A stretch of 64,000 nucleotides of DNA, taken from contig CP119321.1 of the NCBI GenBank assembly GCA_029202445.1, forward strand, positions 868,001 to 932,000, read 5' to 3'. This stretch comes from Candidatus Microbacterium phytovorans. Its GTDB lineage: Bacteria > Actinomycetota > Actinomycetes > Actinomycetales > Microbacteriaceae. The notes beneath the pieces are model-generated. The model was not told the DNA's origin. It was given only the letters and a program-made list of their open reading frames with translations, and searched no databases. Position numbers and translations under genes: made by a program. Within the stretch, counting starts at the first letter, position 1; the number at the start of each line of letters is the position of its first letter. Below are positions 39,400 through 50,160 of the stretch, piece after piece.

Positions 39400-40772
39400 G
39401 CGCGGGCCTCTTCGATCAGGGCGCGGTACCACTCATAGGAGGCCTTGGGCGTGCGCTGCGAGGTCTCGTGGTCCACGTGCACGAGCCCGAACCGCTGGGA
39501 GAACCCCTCCGCCCATTCGAAGTTGTCCAGCAGCGACCACACGGTGTACTCCCGCACGTCCGCTCCCCTCTCGTTGGCGTCGGCGATCGCCTCGATATGC
39601 GCGGCGAGATACGCGATGCGTTCGGTGTCTTCGATGCGCCCGGCGGAGCGAGAAGGCTCGGGGAAGGATGCGCCGTTCTCGCCGACGATCACGGGCGGCA
39701 ACGCGGCACCGTACCGGGAGCGGAGACCGAGCAACACCTCGGTCAGCGCTGCGGGGACGATCGGCCAGCCGAAGCCGGTGACGTCGGCGCCCGGGACGGG
39801 CTGGAGGGAGAAAGGAATAGGGGCTTCGGGCGATGCCGCGCCCACCACTGTGGGGTTGTAGAAGTTGACGCCGTAGAAGTCGCTGGGCGCGGCGATGAGC
39901 GCCAGGTCTCCGTCGTGCACCGGTTGTCCCGGGATGCCCAGGGCGCCGAGATCGGGGTACTCCCCGAAGAAGAGGGGATCGGCGAAGAGATGGTTGTGGA
40001 GGGCGTCGTACGCGGCGGCAGCGTCCCGATCGTCGGCAGAGTCCGTGGCGGCGGACACGTGCGTGTGGTTGTTTACGATCCCGACCTCACCGGCATCCGC
40101 GTCACGCACGATCTGCTGGGCCAGGCCGTGCGCCAGGAGCTGGTGGTGCACGGTCGGCAGAGCGTCGAAGAGCAGCTGCCGGGCGGGCGCGAGTTCGCCG
40201 ATCGCATAGCCCTGGAGGGTGGTCGAGACCGGTTCGTTGATGGTGTACCAGTGCCGCACGCGGTCGCCGAGCGCGTCGATCACGAGGGCGGCGAAGTCTG
40301 CGAAGCGGAAGGCGGTTTCTCGCTGCAGCCACCCTCCCTCCGCCTCCAACTCGCTGGGAAGGTCCCAGTGATACAGGGTCGGGAACGGTGTGATCCCCTC
40401 CCCGAGCAGCTCGTCGACCAGCCGCGAGTAGGTGTCCAACGCTGCTCTGTTCGCGTTTCCACGACCACCCGGCTGCACGCGGGTCCACGACACCGAGAAG
40501 CGATATCGATCGACGCCCAGCCTGTCCAGGAGCGCGACGTCTTCGGCTGACCGACGCCAGCTGTCAGGCCCGGGCTCGGCTGTCGACCCGTCTTTCACCG
40601 CGCCGGGCGTGTCGACGAAGTCGTCCCAGATGCTGCGTCCGCGTCCGTCCGCGCTGCGTGCGCCCTCGATCTGGAAGGCGGCCGTGGCCGCAGACCAGCG
40701 GAACGGCGGCCGCAGCAGGGTGAGCCGTCGCGGGGAGGGCGAGGGGTCGAGCGTGAGAGGATCGGATGCCAC
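39396..40772 (-). CDS. glycoside hydrolase family 1 beta-glucosidase
   Basis: Retaining beta-glycosidase, cytoplasmic, 458 residues. The acid/base Glu180 sits in TINEP and the nucleophile Glu365 in VGENGASF; the N-terminal [15 protein letters not shown] and C-terminal [23 protein letters not shown] blocks are typical. The start at 40772 (GTG) is supported by AAGGAGA upstream; earlier in-frame starts lie in non-conserved sequence. It is the first gene of a two-gene unit with the MFS permease, consistent with uptake and hydrolysis of cellobiose-like sugars (inferred). Confidence 0.94.
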   Translation of the reverse strand: MASDPLTLDPSPSPRRLTLLRPPFRWSAATAAFQIEGARSADGRGRSIWDDFVDTPGAVKDGSTAEPGPDSWRRSAEDVALLDRLGVDRYRFSVSWTRVQPGGRGNANRAALDTYSRLVDELLGEGITPFPTLYHWDLPSELEAEGGWLQRETAFRFADFAALVIDALGDRVRHWYTINEPVSTTLQGYAIGELAPARQLLFDALPTVHHQLLAHGLAQQIVRDADAGEVGIVNNHTHVSAATDSADDRDAAAAYDALHNHLFADPLFFGEYPDLGALGIPGQPVHDGDLALIAAPSDFYGVNFYNPTVVGAASPEAPIPFSLQPVPGADVTGFGWPIVPAALTEVLLGLRSRYGAALPPVIVGENGASFPEPSRSAGRIEDTERIAYLAAHIEAIADANERGADVREYTVWSLLDNFEWAEGFSQRFGLVHVDHETSQRTPKASYEWYRALIEEARA

Positions 40773-40901
40773 GGCATCTCCTTCGTCGAGCGCATCGTCG
40801 AGCCGGTCGGGTCCGGTTGACCCGATCATGCCGCACCCGGAGACTCCTGCACAGCACGAAATGCCGCTCGGTGTCGGCGCGGGCCGCACGACGAAACCTG
40901 G

Positions 40902-40907
40902 TAGACT
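40902..40907 (+). promoter_or_regulatory. -10 element of rpsT
   Basis: TAGACT, giving a transcript start near 40914 and an untranslated leader of about 100 nt. No clear -35. Confidence 0.55.
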
Positions 40908-40921
40908 CGGCTTTTGGCTTG

Positions 40922-40944
40922 CGTGTGGGCTTCTCCCTCACACG
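40922..40944 (+). promoter_or_regulatory. leader hairpin of rpsT
   Basis: CGTGTG and CACACG enclose a short loop in the rpsT leader. S20 genes are often controlled post-transcriptionally by the protein itself; whether this hairpin takes part is unknown. Confidence 0.35.
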
Positions 40945-41016
40945 ACCGCCGTGCGACAGCCCTCTCTTGTCACTCGGCACATCCAACGAACACTCCGAAC
41001 GAAAGAGCCCTCGAAC

Positions 41017-41277
41017 GTGGCGAACATCAAGTCGCAGATCAAGCGCAACAAGACCAACGAGAAGGCGCGTGAGCGCAACAAGGCCGTCAAGAGCCAGCTG
41101 AAGACCGAGGTGCGTCGCACCCGCGAAGCGATCGCCGCGGGCGACAAGGCTGCTGCCGAGAAGGCTCTCGCAACCGCGACGAAGAAGCTCGACAAGGCCG
41201 TGAGCAAGGGCGTCATCCACGAGAACCAGGCCGCGAACCGCAAGTCGGCCATCGCGAAGCAGGTCGCGGCTCTCTGA
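41017..41277 (+). CDS. rpsT: 30S ribosomal protein S20 (bS20)
   Basis: An 86-residue basic protein binding 16S rRNA. The N-terminus [26 protein letters not shown] and the C-terminal [19 protein letters not shown] match the family. It starts with GTG, not ATG, behind a long leader; S20 genes with non-ATG starts are known to be autoregulated. A strong bidirectional terminator follows. It faces holA, a common neighbour. Confidence 0.97.
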   Translation: MANIKSQIKRNKTNEKARERNKAVKSQLKTEVRRTREAIAAGDKAAAEKALATATKKLDKAVSKGVIHENQAANRKSAIAKQVAAL

Positions 41278-41291
41278 CTCTGAGCCGTCTG

Positions 41292-41336
41292 AACTGACGA
41301 AGGCCCGTTCCCTCAAGGGACGGGCCTTCGTCAGTT
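41292..41336. terminator. bidirectional terminator between rpsT and holA
   Basis: A 20-bp stem (AACTGACGAAGGCCCGTTCC with its complement, one T-G pair) and 5-nt loop, with T-rich flanks on the plus strand. It ends rpsT and probably the convergent comEA-comEC-holA transcript. Confidence 0.9.
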
Positions 41337-41382
41337 TCCCCGACCGCCCACTCCCCCGCTCCGGAGGACGAGTTCGGACGGT

Positions 41383-42411
41383 TCAGCCGCCGAACGGAGC
41401 GCGGGTGGCGATGACCGTGACAAGTCTCTCCACCGCGAACACCGGGTCGCGGGACGCGCCCTTCACCTCGGCGTCGGCTCGTGCCGCCGCCTGAATGGCG
41501 ATACTCAAAGAGCCCTCGTTCCACCCGCTGAGATCACGACGGGCACGATCGACCTGCCAGTCCTTCATGCCGAGACGAGCGGCGAGGGCAGCGGCCGGTT
41601 CTCGCGAACCGGCGACCCGCGCCATCGTCCGCAGCTTCGACGCGATCGCGGCAACGAGGGGCACGGGGTCGGCGCCACTGGCCAGCGCGTGCCGCAGAGC
41701 GACCAGCGCGTCGCCGTAGCGCCCGGCGATCGCGGTGTCGGCGACCGTGAAGGCGGATGTCTCGACGCGCCCCCCGTAGTAGCGCTCCACCGTTTCCACC
41801 GAAATATCGCCGGGAACGTCGGAGATCAGCTGCTGACAGGCTGCGGCGAGCTCGGTGAGGTCGTCGGCGAACGCGCTCACGAGCGCACGAAGCGCCGGTG
41901 GAGCGATGCGCTTCTGCGCCGCCTGGAACTCGCCCGCAGCGAAATCGAATCGGTCGGAGTCGCGCTTGACGGCGGCACAGGGAACCTCCACCCCGCCGCC
42001 GGAACCGGCACGGATCGCATCGAGGAGCTTCTTCCCCCGTACGCTGGCGCCGGTGTGGCGAAGGATCACCGTCGCGCCGTCCTGGGGGGCGTCGAGGTAG
42101 GCGAGCGCTTCGGAGAGGAAGACGTCGGAGCACTTCTCGACCCCCGACACCCGCACGAGTCGGGGCTCGCCGAACAGTGAGGGAGAAGTGACGGCGAGAA
42201 GAGTGCCGGACGCGTAGTCGTCGGCGCGGAGGTCGGTGACCTCGAGGCTCTCGTCCTCTGCGCGCAGGTAGTCCCGTACGCCCGCGATCGCCCGTTCCGC
42301 GCACACCTCCTCGGGTCCGGAGACGAGCACGATCGGCGCGGGCTGTGGCGAGCGCCAGGACAGTTGCGGGATGGCCGACGCGGTGCGGGATGCCGGTCTG
42401 CGAGCTGCCAT
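41383..42411 (-). CDS. holA: DNA polymerase III delta subunit
   Basis: Clamp-loader subunit that opens the beta sliding clamp. The 342-residue protein shows the family pattern LVSGPEEVCAERAI near residue 30, then LFGEPRLVRVSGVE, and a C-terminal three-helix region. It is sequence-diverged like all HolA proteins but sits in the conserved place after comEC (9 nt gap). Confidence 0.9.
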   Translation of the reverse strand: MAARRPASRTASAIPQLSWRSPQPAPIVLVSGPEEVCAERAIAGVRDYLRAEDESLEVTDLRADDYASGTLLAVTSPSLFGEPRLVRVSGVEKCSDVFLSEALAYLDAPQDGATVILRHTGASVRGKKLLDAIRAGSGGGVEVPCAAVKRDSDRFDFAAGEFQAAQKRIAPPALRALVSAFADDLTELAAACQQLISDVPGDISVETVERYYGGRVETSAFTVADTAIAGRYGDALVALRHALASGADPVPLVAAIASKLRTMARVAGSREPAAALAARLGMKDWQVDRARRDLSGWNEGSLSIAIQAAARADAEVKGASRDPVFAVERLVTVIATRAPFGG

Positions 42412-42420
42412 GCGTCCAGC

Positions 42421-44742
42421 CTACTCAGCGCCGCCGACGCTGCGCTGACGCCAGAAGCGGAGGCCTCCGGCTTCCATCCACACCGCGATCGCGCCGGAGT
42501 GGTCGGTGCGGGCGATGCGTGCGCCCGTGTCGGCGAGGATGTCGAGCGTCTCCTTCCGGGGATGACCGTAGGTGTTGTCACCGACCGTGAGCAGAGCCAG
42601 ACGGGCCCTGACCACCTCGTAGAGCCGCGGGTACTGGTCGGCGCTGCCGTGATGGGCGACTTTGACGACCTCATAGGCACCGGACACTCGCGTCGCGAGC
42701 GGTATCTGCGGCGACGCGGACAGGTCGCCCAGCAAGAGAGTGCGCGGCACTCCACCGCCGTCGATCTCGAGGATCACGCTCGCATCGTTGCCGGTGAGAG
42801 CGTTGGACGTGGCTGCGGTGGCCGGTGGCCACAGCACACGCCAGCGGGCCGCGCCCACCGTGCCTGCCACTCCCTCGCTCACCTCCGTGAGGCGTGCACC
42901 GCCGCGTTCGAGCGTGCCCAGAGAGTGCGCTGCCGCCGTATCCGGAACCGGACCATGGATCACGTGGCCGACACTTCCAACCACGGCGGGCACTCCCCCG
43001 CGGTGGTCGAGATCGAAGTGCGTCAGTACAAGCAGATCGATACGTTGGATGCCGAAGAGCTCGAGACACTGCCGCAGCGGCTCGGGGTCGGGTCCGGTGT
43101 CGACCAGGGCGACTCTCTGCGACGACCTGATGAGAACGGCGTCGCCCTGCCCGACGTCGCACGCGACGATGGTCCAATCGTTCGGAAGCCGCTCGCGTTC
43201 GAGCCACGTCAGCGCCGGCCCCCAGGCGATCCCTGCACCGGCGATGGCGGCGATAGCGAGCACAGCGCCTGCGCGCAGTCGGGGCCGATTGCGAGCGGCG
43301 GGATGCACGGCGCCCACGATCGTCGCGCCCACGACGGTCAGCGCGACCGCTCCGCTGAGACCGCCGAACCACGGTGCCGTCGCCCACGGCAGGCGAGCGA
43401 CGAGCGCGGCGGTCTCGGCGATCCAGGCTGCAGGCAACCATGCGAGAGCGGCGAAGCCGTGAGCGAGGACGGGGATGGGGGTCGAGACACATGCGAGCAG
43501 TCCCACGACGGTGGCTGCCGGGGCAGCCGGTGCGGCGATGAGATTGGCGAGTACACCATAGACGGGCACGGTCGGCTCGAGGAGCACGAGGACCGGTCCG
43601 CATGCCAGCTGAGCCGACAGTGGCACCGCGATGACGAGTGCGAGGGGCGGCGGCATCCAGCGTGACAGTCCGTCGGCGAGCGGACCTGCGAGCAGCAGCA
43701 ACGCAGCCGTGGCGACGGTCGAGAGCACGAACCCGGCGGACAGTGCGAGCCACGGGTCGAGGATGAGAAGCACGATGACCGCCATTCCCAAGACCGCGAC
43801 CCCCGCACCTGCGCGACCTTGGACGATCGCGATCATGGCGATGAGCGCCATTGCCGCCGCGCGGACGACGCTCGGTTCAGGGGTGACGAGCACGACGAAT
43901 GCCACGAGCACGCTCGCGCCGAGGGCGAGCCGAGTCCGTCGACGCAGCCCCAAAGCGGCACCCACGGCGACGCTGAGACCCACGACGAGTGCACAGTTGG
44001 CTCCGGAGACGGCCGTCAGATGCGACAGCGAAGCTCTCTTCATCGCCTCATCGAGTTCCGGGGTCACCCCGCTCGTGTCACCGACGGCCAAGCCCGCGAT
44101 CAGTCCCGCCGCGGGCTGGGGCAATCCCGACACGACGTCATGCAGACCGCGCCGAAGAGAGGCTGCGGCGGCAAAGGCACCCTCGGGTGGAGACAGCAGA
44201 GCGATCTCAGAGGCGTGGACGATGAGCACCGCACGTGCGCCCGCGTCGGCGCGAAGAGCGGTGCCCCGAACGGAGACGGCGGCGCCGACGTCGACCCCAG
44301 AGGGAATCTCGACGGCCCGCACGAGCAGGGGCGCCGAGGTGCGCAGAACAGCTTCACCCACTGTGACCTGCGAACTCACGGCGTCGAATCGCCAACCGTG
44401 CGCCGACCGCTCGACTTTGCCGACGACGCGCAGCTCCCACGACAGGGCGCGCCCGCCATCGACCGGGAGCGCGCTCACGGCCGCGCGGCTAGGTTCGGCG
44501 TAGGCCACCTGGGCGGCCGCGGCGCCGGCGAGGACGGTCCCGGCGACCACGAGCGCGCACACGGGTACTGCCGCGGCGGGCAGGCGCCGAAGCGCGAGCA
44601 TGACCGATCCCCCGAGCGAAAGCGCGACGAGCCCCACGGAAAGACGCCCGGAGACGTCAGGGAACACGGTGGCGATCGCCGTCGCGCTCCATACCGTGAA
44701 CACGACCGGCAGCAGCCGCAGGTCGCGTGCACGACGGCTCAT
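42421..44742 (-). CDS. comEC: ComEC/Rec2 family DNA uptake channel
   Basis: A 773-residue membrane protein with a soluble OB-like N-terminal part (about 100-200), the Competence domain with about eight helices (AVSGANCALVVGL near 240), and a C-terminal beta-lactamase-like domain (CDVGQGDAVLIRS, THFDLDHRGG, VAHHGSADQYP). The latter may degrade the non-transported strand. The ATG at 44742 overlaps the comEA stop (ATGA). Genes for the competence pilus are not in the window, so real transformation ability is unproven. Confidence 0.93.
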   Translation of the reverse strand: MSRRARDLRLLPVVFTVWSATAIATVFPDVSGRLSVGLVALSLGGSVMLALRRLPAAAVPVCALVVAGTVLAGAAAAQVAYAEPSRAAVSALPVDGGRALSWELRVVGKVERSAHGWRFDAVSSQVTVGEAVLRTSAPLLVRAVEIPSGVDVGAAVSVRGTALRADAGARAVLIVHASEIALLSPPEGAFAAAASLRRGLHDVVSGLPQPAAGLIAGLAVGDTSGVTPELDEAMKRASLSHLTAVSGANCALVVGLSVAVGAALGLRRRTRLALGASVLVAFVVLVTPEPSVVRAAAMALIAMIAIVQGRAGAGVAVLGMAVIVLLILDPWLALSAGFVLSTVATAALLLLAGPLADGLSRWMPPPLALVIAVPLSAQLACGPVLVLLEPTVPVYGVLANLIAAPAAPAATVVGLLACVSTPIPVLAHGFAALAWLPAAWIAETAALVARLPWATAPWFGGLSGAVALTVVGATIVGAVHPAARNRPRLRAGAVLAIAAIAGAGIAWGPALTWLERERLPNDWTIVACDVGQGDAVLIRSSQRVALVDTGPDPEPLRQCLELFGIQRIDLLVLTHFDLDHRGGVPAVVGSVGHVIHGPVPDTAAAHSLGTLERGGARLTEVSEGVAGTVGAARWRVLWPPATAATSNALTGNDASVILEIDGGGVPRTLLLGDLSASPQIPLATRVSGAYEVVKVAHHGSADQYPRLYEVVRARLALLTVGDNTYGHPRKETLDILADTGARIARTDHSGAIAVWMEAGGLRFWRQRSVGGAE

Positions 44743-45371
44743 GTCGTGACCAGGTCGCGGAGTGCGTCGAGCATCTTGTCGCCGATGCCGGGGACCGCGA
44801 GCAAGTCGTCGACACTCGAGAAGCCGCCGTTCTGCTCGCGCCATTCGATGATGCGCTGCGCGAGCGCGGGTCCGATGCGCGGCAGCGTCTCCAAGGTGGG
44901 GCCGTCGGCCGTATTGAGATCGACGAGATCACCGGGCGCCGCCCCGGCGTCCGCACTCGATCCCGGTGGAACACCGGTGCTCCCCTCTGACAGCGTTGAC
45001 GGGTCCTCTCCCCGCGCGGGCACCCGTACCTGTTCGCCGTCGGTGAGGGCGCGCGCGAGATTGATCCCCGAGGGTTCGGCCTTGCGGGTGAGCCCGCCCG
45101 CGGCGGCGATCACATCGATCACGCGTGCATCTGTGGCGAGGCGGTAGATGCCTGGTCGCGCGACCTGACCGTGAACGTGCACGTACAGTTCGGCGGCCGC
45201 GGTGGGGCTCCCTCCCGCCGCGGGAGTCACGGCGACACTCGCGACCGACTCGACGGGGCTCGCCATCGTGCGAACGATTCCCGTGATGACGGTGATCGCG
45301 AGTGCCACGACGACCAGCACGATGGCAGCGCCCCAGCGGAGACGCGAACGTGGAGAGGGGTCTGCAGTCAC
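44739..45371 (-). CDS. comEA: ComEA-type helix-hairpin-helix DNA-binding protein
   Basis: Membrane-anchored DNA receptor passing DNA to ComEC. A single helix (about 15-35) is followed by an SLBB domain (YVHVHGQVARPGIY) and a C-terminal double HhH: DLVDLNTADGPTLETLPRIGPALA, then LLAVPGIGDKML. The GTG at 45371 gives 210 residues; a TTG at 45386 is possible. It is coupled to comEC by an ATGA overlap, and lies 88 nt after leuS. Confidence 0.9.
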   Translation of the reverse strand: MTADPSPRSRLRWGAAIVLVVVALAITVITGIVRTMASPVESVASVAVTPAAGGSPTAAAELYVHVHGQVARPGIYRLATDARVIDVIAAAGGLTRKAEPSGINLARALTDGEQVRVPARGEDPSTLSEGSTGVPPGSSADAGAAPGDLVDLNTADGPTLETLPRIGPALAQRIIEWREQNGGFSSVDDLLAVPGIGDKMLDALRDLVTT

Positions 45372-45459
45372 CGGTCCAGCGTGCAAGACCCCGCCGTCGG
45401 TGGGCGAAGTTCGCGCCCTCCCGTGGAGGACTCACGCCGATTGACGGCCGGGGAGGAGG

Positions 45460-48045
45460 CTACGCAGTGGTGAAGCTGACCACCTTCGGCGCGCGCACCA
45501 CCGCACGGATGATCGTGCGGTCACCGAGCGAGCGGCGCACCTTCTCGTCGTCTCGCGCGCGCTGCTCGAGTTCGTCGGCGGAGATGCGCGCCGGAACGGT
45601 GAGCGTGCCGCGGACCTTGCCATCGATCTGCACCACCGCGGTGACGGATTCCTCGACGAGAAGGGTCGGGTCGGCCTGGCGCCAGGTCACGAGACCCACG
45701 AACGGCTCATACCCGAGGATCTCCCACATCTCCTCCGCGGTGTGCGGAGCGAAGAGGTCGAGGATCATGGCGGTCGCCTCGGCGGCCTCGCGCACAGCGG
45801 GATCGGCCGGGCCAGCGCCCGTGTCGATCGTCTTTCGCGTGGCGTTGACGAGCTCCATGAGGCGCGCGACCACGACGTTGAACTTGGTCTGCTCGACCAG
45901 TCCCGGGGCATCGGCGAGAAGGCGATGCGTCACGCGTCGCAGTGCGGCGTCCCCCTCGGCCCAGACGACGTCGCGGTCGCTCGTGACGTCCTTCGCCACG
46001 CGCCAGGCGCGCGCGAGGAACTTCTGCGCTCCCGTGGTGGAGACGTCCTCCCAATTGATGTCGTCCTCGACGGGACCCGCGAAGGCGATCGCGACGCGTA
46101 CGGCATCCGCGCCCGGGTCGACCATGCTCGAAGCGAACTCGACGAGATTGCCCTTGCTCTTGGACATCTTGGAGCCGTCCAGGAGGACCATGCCCTGGTT
46201 GATGAGGGTCGTGAAGGGCTCGGTGAACCCGATCAGGCCCATGTCGAAGAGCACCTTCGTGACGAAGCGTGCGTAGAGCAGATGGAGGATCGCGTGCTCG
46301 ACGCCACCGATGTAGGAGTCGACCGGGGCCCACTTGTCCGCCTCGCGCGAGGAGAACGCCTGTGTCGCGTCGCCCGGTGCAAGGAAGCGCAGGAAGTACC
46401 AGGAGCTGTCGACGAACGTGTCCATCGTGTCGGCGTCGCGGCGGGCCGGTGCGCCGGTCTCGGGGTCGATGGTCTCGATCCACTCGGTGGCACCGCCCAG
46501 CGGTGAGGTGCCCTTCGGCGCGAGGTCCAGGCCGTGGGCGTCGGGAAGCGTGAGCGGCAGCTCTTGTTCCGGAACCGGAACGATCCGTCCGTCCTCGGTG
46601 TGGATCATCGGGATGGGCGTTCCCCAGAACCGCTGCCGGGAGATCAGCCAGTCACGCAGCCGGTACGACTTCGAGGCGCGTCCCGAGCCCGAGGCTTCGA
46701 GCTGCTCGATGACGCGAGCGATGGCATTCCGCTTGCTCAGCCCGTTCAGAGATCCCGAGTTGATGAGGCGTCCCTCACCCGTCAGCGCCGTGCCGGTCAC
46801 CGCGGGGTCGAGCGAATCCAGCGACTCCCCCGCGGGATCGATAGGCACACCATCGTCGTCGACCTCGATCACCGAGATCGCGCCCGTGACGGGAGCAGTC
46901 GTGTCGACGACGACCTTCACCGGCAGGTCGAATGCGCGGGCGAAGTCGAGATCGCGCTGATCGTGCGCCGGCACCGCCATCACCGCGCCATGGCCGTAGT
47001 CGGCGAGGACGTAGTCGGCCGCCCAGATCGGTAGCCGCTCTCCGTTGATCGGATTGATGGCGAAGCGGTCGAGGAAGACGCCGGTCTTCGGCCGGTCCGT
47101 CGACTGACGCTCGATCTCGCTGGCCTTGCCGACCTGCTCCAGGTAGTCCTGGAAGCGCATGCGCACCTCCGCGGACGAACCCGCGGCCAGTTCGGCGGCC
47201 AGGTCGCTCTCCGGGGCCACGACGAAGAAGGTCGCGCCGTGCAGCGTGTCGGGTCGCGTCGAGAAGACCGTGACCTTCTCCGCCCGGCCCTCGATCTCGA
47301 AGTCGATGTCGGCGCCCACCGAACGTCCGATCCAGTTGCGCTGCATCCGGATGACCTTCGACGGCCAGAAGCCCTCGAGCTGGTTCAGATCGTCCAGGAG
47401 GCGATCGGCGTACTCGGTGATCTTGAAGTACCACTGCGTGAGCTTCTTCTTGATGACCTCGTGGCCGCACCGCTCACAGCGCCCGTCGACGACCTGCTCG
47501 TTCGCGAGCACGGTCTGATCGTGGGGGCACCAGTTGACAGGACTCTCCTTGCGGTACGCGAGACCACGCTCGTACAGCTTCTGGAAGAGCCACTGATTCC
47601 AGTGGTAGTAGTCCGGGTCGCTCGTGTGCAGTACGCGGCTCCAGTCGTACGACGTCCCGAACCGCTGGAGACTCGCTCGCTGCTGCGCGATGTTGGAGTA
47701 CGTCCACTCACGCGGGTCCGCGCCGCGCTGGATGGCGGCGTTCTCCGCGGGGAGGCCGAAAGAGTCCCAGCCGATGGGATTGAGCACGTTGTAGCCGCGA
47801 TGGCGCCAGAATCGGGCCACCGAGTCGACATACGCGTAGTTCTCCGCGTGGCCCATGTGCATGTCGCCCGACGGGTACGGGAACATGCCGAGCACATACT
47901 TGCGCGGACGGGTGTCGTCCTCGCCACCTGCGCGGAAGGGATCGGCCTCGGTCCACCGGCGCTGCCACTTCGTCTGGATCTCGTACGGGTCGAACCCGCT
48001 GCCCTCCGTATGGGCGGCGGGGGTAGCGGAAGACGTCGAGGACAC
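45460..48045 (-). CDS. leuS: leucyl-tRNA synthetase
   Basis: Class I aminoacyl-tRNA synthetase, 861 residues. HIGH is HMGH (63-66), KMSKS is intact at about 627 in [11 protein letters not shown]; the editing (CP1) domain lies between. A zinc-like [12 protein letters not shown]...CERCG module follows. The start is GTG 48045, judged from the family, with no clear ribosome site; TAATCT at 48093-48098 could be its -10. No T-box or leader peptide was seen ahead of it, in contrast to leuA. Confidence 0.95.
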   Translation of the reverse strand: MSSTSSATPAAHTEGSGFDPYEIQTKWQRRWTEADPFRAGGEDDTRPRKYVLGMFPYPSGDMHMGHAENYAYVDSVARFWRHRGYNVLNPIGWDSFGLPAENAAIQRGADPREWTYSNIAQQRASLQRFGTSYDWSRVLHTSDPDYYHWNQWLFQKLYERGLAYRKESPVNWCPHDQTVLANEQVVDGRCERCGHEVIKKKLTQWYFKITEYADRLLDDLNQLEGFWPSKVIRMQRNWIGRSVGADIDFEIEGRAEKVTVFSTRPDTLHGATFFVVAPESDLAAELAAGSSAEVRMRFQDYLEQVGKASEIERQSTDRPKTGVFLDRFAINPINGERLPIWAADYVLADYGHGAVMAVPAHDQRDLDFARAFDLPVKVVVDTTAPVTGAISVIEVDDDGVPIDPAGESLDSLDPAVTGTALTGEGRLINSGSLNGLSKRNAIARVIEQLEASGSGRASKSYRLRDWLISRQRFWGTPIPMIHTEDGRIVPVPEQELPLTLPDAHGLDLAPKGTSPLGGATEWIETIDPETGAPARRDADTMDTFVDSSWYFLRFLAPGDATQAFSSREADKWAPVDSYIGGVEHAILHLLYARFVTKVLFDMGLIGFTEPFTTLINQGMVLLDGSKMSKSKGNLVEFASSMVDPGADAVRVAIAFAGPVEDDINWEDVSTTGAQKFLARAWRVAKDVTSDRDVVWAEGDAALRRVTHRLLADAPGLVEQTKFNVVVARLMELVNATRKTIDTGAGPADPAVREAAEATAMILDLFAPHTAEEMWEILGYEPFVGLVTWRQADPTLLVEESVTAVVQIDGKVRGTLTVPARISADELEQRARDDEKVRRSLGDRTIIRAVVRAPKVVSFTTA

Positions 48046-48112
48046 GGAGCACCAATCGTGGAGAGTTCGGGAACGCGCGCAGGCGTCCTTCCAGATTAGC
48101 GGACCGACCAGG

Positions 48113-49432
48113 TCACCAGTCGGCTGGCAGGAGTGCTCCCGCCGCCGCCAGAGGGCCTCGTGCCTTGATCGCCACCTCGGCGACCTCGTCTGCGGGAACC
48201 GAGCGCCAGGTGATCCCCCCTCCCGCTCCGACGTAAGCACCGTGCGGATGGATGACGATCGATCGGATGACCATGGCGAGGTCGGCCCGACCGTCGGCGC
48301 CGACCCAACCGAAGCATCCGGCGAACACGCCGCGGGGAGCATTCTCCAAGGAGTGCAGGATGCGCATGGCCGCGAGCTTCGGTGCGCCGGTCATGCTCCC
48401 GGCGGGAAAGACGGCCGTCAGGACGTCCGAGAGGGTCGATCCGCTGCGCAGGCGCCCCGCCACCGTGCTCACCAGCTGATGGACCGCGGCATAGGTCTCG
48501 ACCTCCAGCAGACGTTCGACCGCCACGGTGCCCGGGTCGCACACGCGCTGCAGGTCATTGCGCATGAGATCCACGATCATCACGTTCTCCGCGCGCTCCT
48601 TGACGCTGCCTGCCAGATCTGCAGCGAGAGCGTGATCGCTGGCGGGGTCGGTGCCGCGCGGTCGGGTCCCCTTGATGGGCCGTGTTCGCACGATGCCGCC
48701 GCCGATCTCCAGGAAGCGCTCAGGGCTGGCGCTGACCAGGGCATAGGGGCCGACGCGTACGAGCCCGCCGTGGTGTGAGGGCGTGGCCGTGCGGAGGCGA
48801 AGGAAGGCGGCGACGGGATCGACGGATGCCGAGACGTCGAACCTCGTCGTCAGGCACAGCTGGTAGGCGTCTCCGTCGTGGATGGCGTCGCGGCAGCGCT
48901 CGATGAGCGCGACATACTCCGCGGGATCGTGCCGTGCGCGCGCGTGGTGTGCGACATCGGGCGACCGACCGGTACCGACCTCGACCGGAGCCGCGATGTC
49001 GTGATCCTGCCAGCGGGCGACCTCCGCGACGAACTCGTCCAGGTCTCCGTGCGGAGCCCAGGCCCACACGCGTCGCGTTGCGTGCTCGAAGGCCACGAAG
49101 CGCGTGACGAGAAGCCCGGCGGTGTGCGCGACGCCGTCCTCCACGCTCGCCGGCGCGCCCACGGATGCAGCAGCAGCGTCATAGCCGAGCCACCCGACCC
49201 ATCCACCGCGAAACGGCCCGCCTTCGTCCGGCGGGGCGAGCGTACGGGTCACGTCGAGGTCGGGAGGCGGCCCGCCCGTCGGCGTCCCGGTCCCGACCCA
49301 GCTCCACCCGTCCACTGCGTCGGTGCCGGCATCCAGCCAGAAGCAGTTCTCGTCGCGCGCCGGACCCGCCAGGAAGAGGCGTTCGGGCTCTGTCCAGGCG
49401 GGCAGCTCGCGGGACGAGAGGACGTCGATCAC
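48113..49432 (-). CDS. pabB: aminodeoxychorismate synthase component I
   Basis: Chorismate-binding enzyme forming 4-amino-4-deoxychorismate for folate. The 439-residue protein carries PIKGTRPRG with Lys254; this Lys marks PabB, whereas anthranilate synthase TrpE has Ala there. The C-terminal chorismate domain ([30 protein letters not shown]) is complete, while the N-terminal half is shortened. GTG start. pabA and pabC are not adjacent. An isochorismate-type function is less likely. Confidence 0.88.
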   Translation of the reverse strand: MIDVLSSRELPAWTEPERLFLAGPARDENCFWLDAGTDAVDGWSWVGTGTPTGGPPPDLDVTRTLAPPDEGGPFRGGWVGWLGYDAAAASVGAPASVEDGVAHTAGLLVTRFVAFEHATRRVWAWAPHGDLDEFVAEVARWQDHDIAAPVEVGTGRSPDVAHHARARHDPAEYVALIERCRDAIHDGDAYQLCLTTRFDVSASVDPVAAFLRLRTATPSHHGGLVRVGPYALVSASPERFLEIGGGIVRTRPIKGTRPRGTDPASDHALAADLAGSVKERAENVMIVDLMRNDLQRVCDPGTVAVERLLEVETYAAVHQLVSTVAGRLRSGSTLSDVLTAVFPAGSMTGAPKLAAMRILHSLENAPRGVFAGCFGWVGADGRADLAMVIRSIVIHPHGAYVGAGGGITWRSVPADEVAEVAIKARGPLAAAGALLPADW

Positions 49433-49460
49433 GTTCCCAGGCTAGACGGCGGCGGGGACG

Positions 49461-49466
49461 TAGGCT
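49461..49466 (+). promoter_or_regulatory. -10 element of the DedA gene, probably leaderless
   Basis: TAGGCT, six bases (GGGACG), then the GTG at 49473. Confidence 0.6.
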
Positions 49467-49472
49467 GGGACG

Positions 49473-50156
49473 GTGAACGAGTTCCTCACATGGTTGCTCG
49501 ACGCCGTGCAGAGCGTCGACCCCGTCGTGAGGACGATCTTGGCCGGCGTCGCGATCATGCTCGAGACGAGCGTCCTGATCGGTCTGGTCGTGCCCGGTGA
49601 TTCCATCGTGATCGTCGCGGGGACGGCCGTCGCATCGCCGTGGGAGGCGGGTGCGCTCATCGCCGTGGTGATCGTCGGTGCGCTGGTGGGTGAGAGCATC
49701 GGATTCTGGCTCGGGCGATGGCTCGGGCCGCGCATCCGCTTCTCGCGTCTCGGCATGCGACTCGGGGAAGAGAACTGGACGCGCGCGGAGCTCTATCTCC
49801 GTCGCCGCGGCGGGCCGGCGATCTTCATCTCCCGCTTCCTTCCCGTGCTGCACTCACTCGTGCCGCTCACTGTGGGAATGAGCGGGTTCGCCTACCGGCG
49901 CTTTCTGGCCTGGACGGCCCCGGCGTGCGCCCTGTGGGCCATCGTGTACGTCTCGGTGGCTGCCGCGGCCGCGGGGACGTACCGGGAACTGGCCGATCAG
50001 TTGCACTATGCCGGGTACCTGTTCGTCGCCGTGATCGTCGTGTTCCTCCTCCTCATCTACGTCGCCAAGCGCGTCATCGTCGCGCGCGAGTCTCGGCATC
50101 TGCGCCTCGAAGACGAGATGGCGTCCGACGACGTCGACGGCGACGTGAAAGACTGA
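49473..50156 (+). CDS. DedA family (VTT-domain) membrane protein
   Basis: A 227-residue protein of four to five membrane helices, with the VTT core: re-entrant hairpins around ETSVLIGLVVPGDSIVI, and FISRFLPVLHSLVPLTVGMS with the conserved basic Arg, then a C-terminal acidic tail. DedA proteins flip phospholipids or undecaprenyl phosphate and affect envelope and pH homeostasis. It is followed after 4 nt by an App1-like gene, so a role in lipid handling is suggested. Likely leaderless. Confidence 0.9.
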   Translation: MNEFLTWLLDAVQSVDPVVRTILAGVAIMLETSVLIGLVVPGDSIVIVAGTAVASPWEAGALIAVVIVGALVGESIGFWLGRWLGPRIRFSRLGMRLGEENWTRAELYLRRRGGPAIFISRFLPVLHSLVPLTVGMSGFAYRRFLAWTAPACALWAIVYVSVAAAAAGTYRELADQLHYAGYLFVAVIVVFLLLIYVAKRVIVARESRHLRLEDEMASDDVDGDVKD

Positions 50157-50160
50157 ATCG

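Noticed and set aside
48046..48112. T-box or leader peptide for leuS
   Set aside because: Only 67 nt separate leuS from pabB, with no conserved T-box sequence and no Leu-rich frame.
48113..49432. Anthranilate synthase TrpE instead of PabB
   Set aside because: The active-site motif is PIKGT with Lys, which marks PabB; TrpE has Ala at this place, and no trp genes are nearby.
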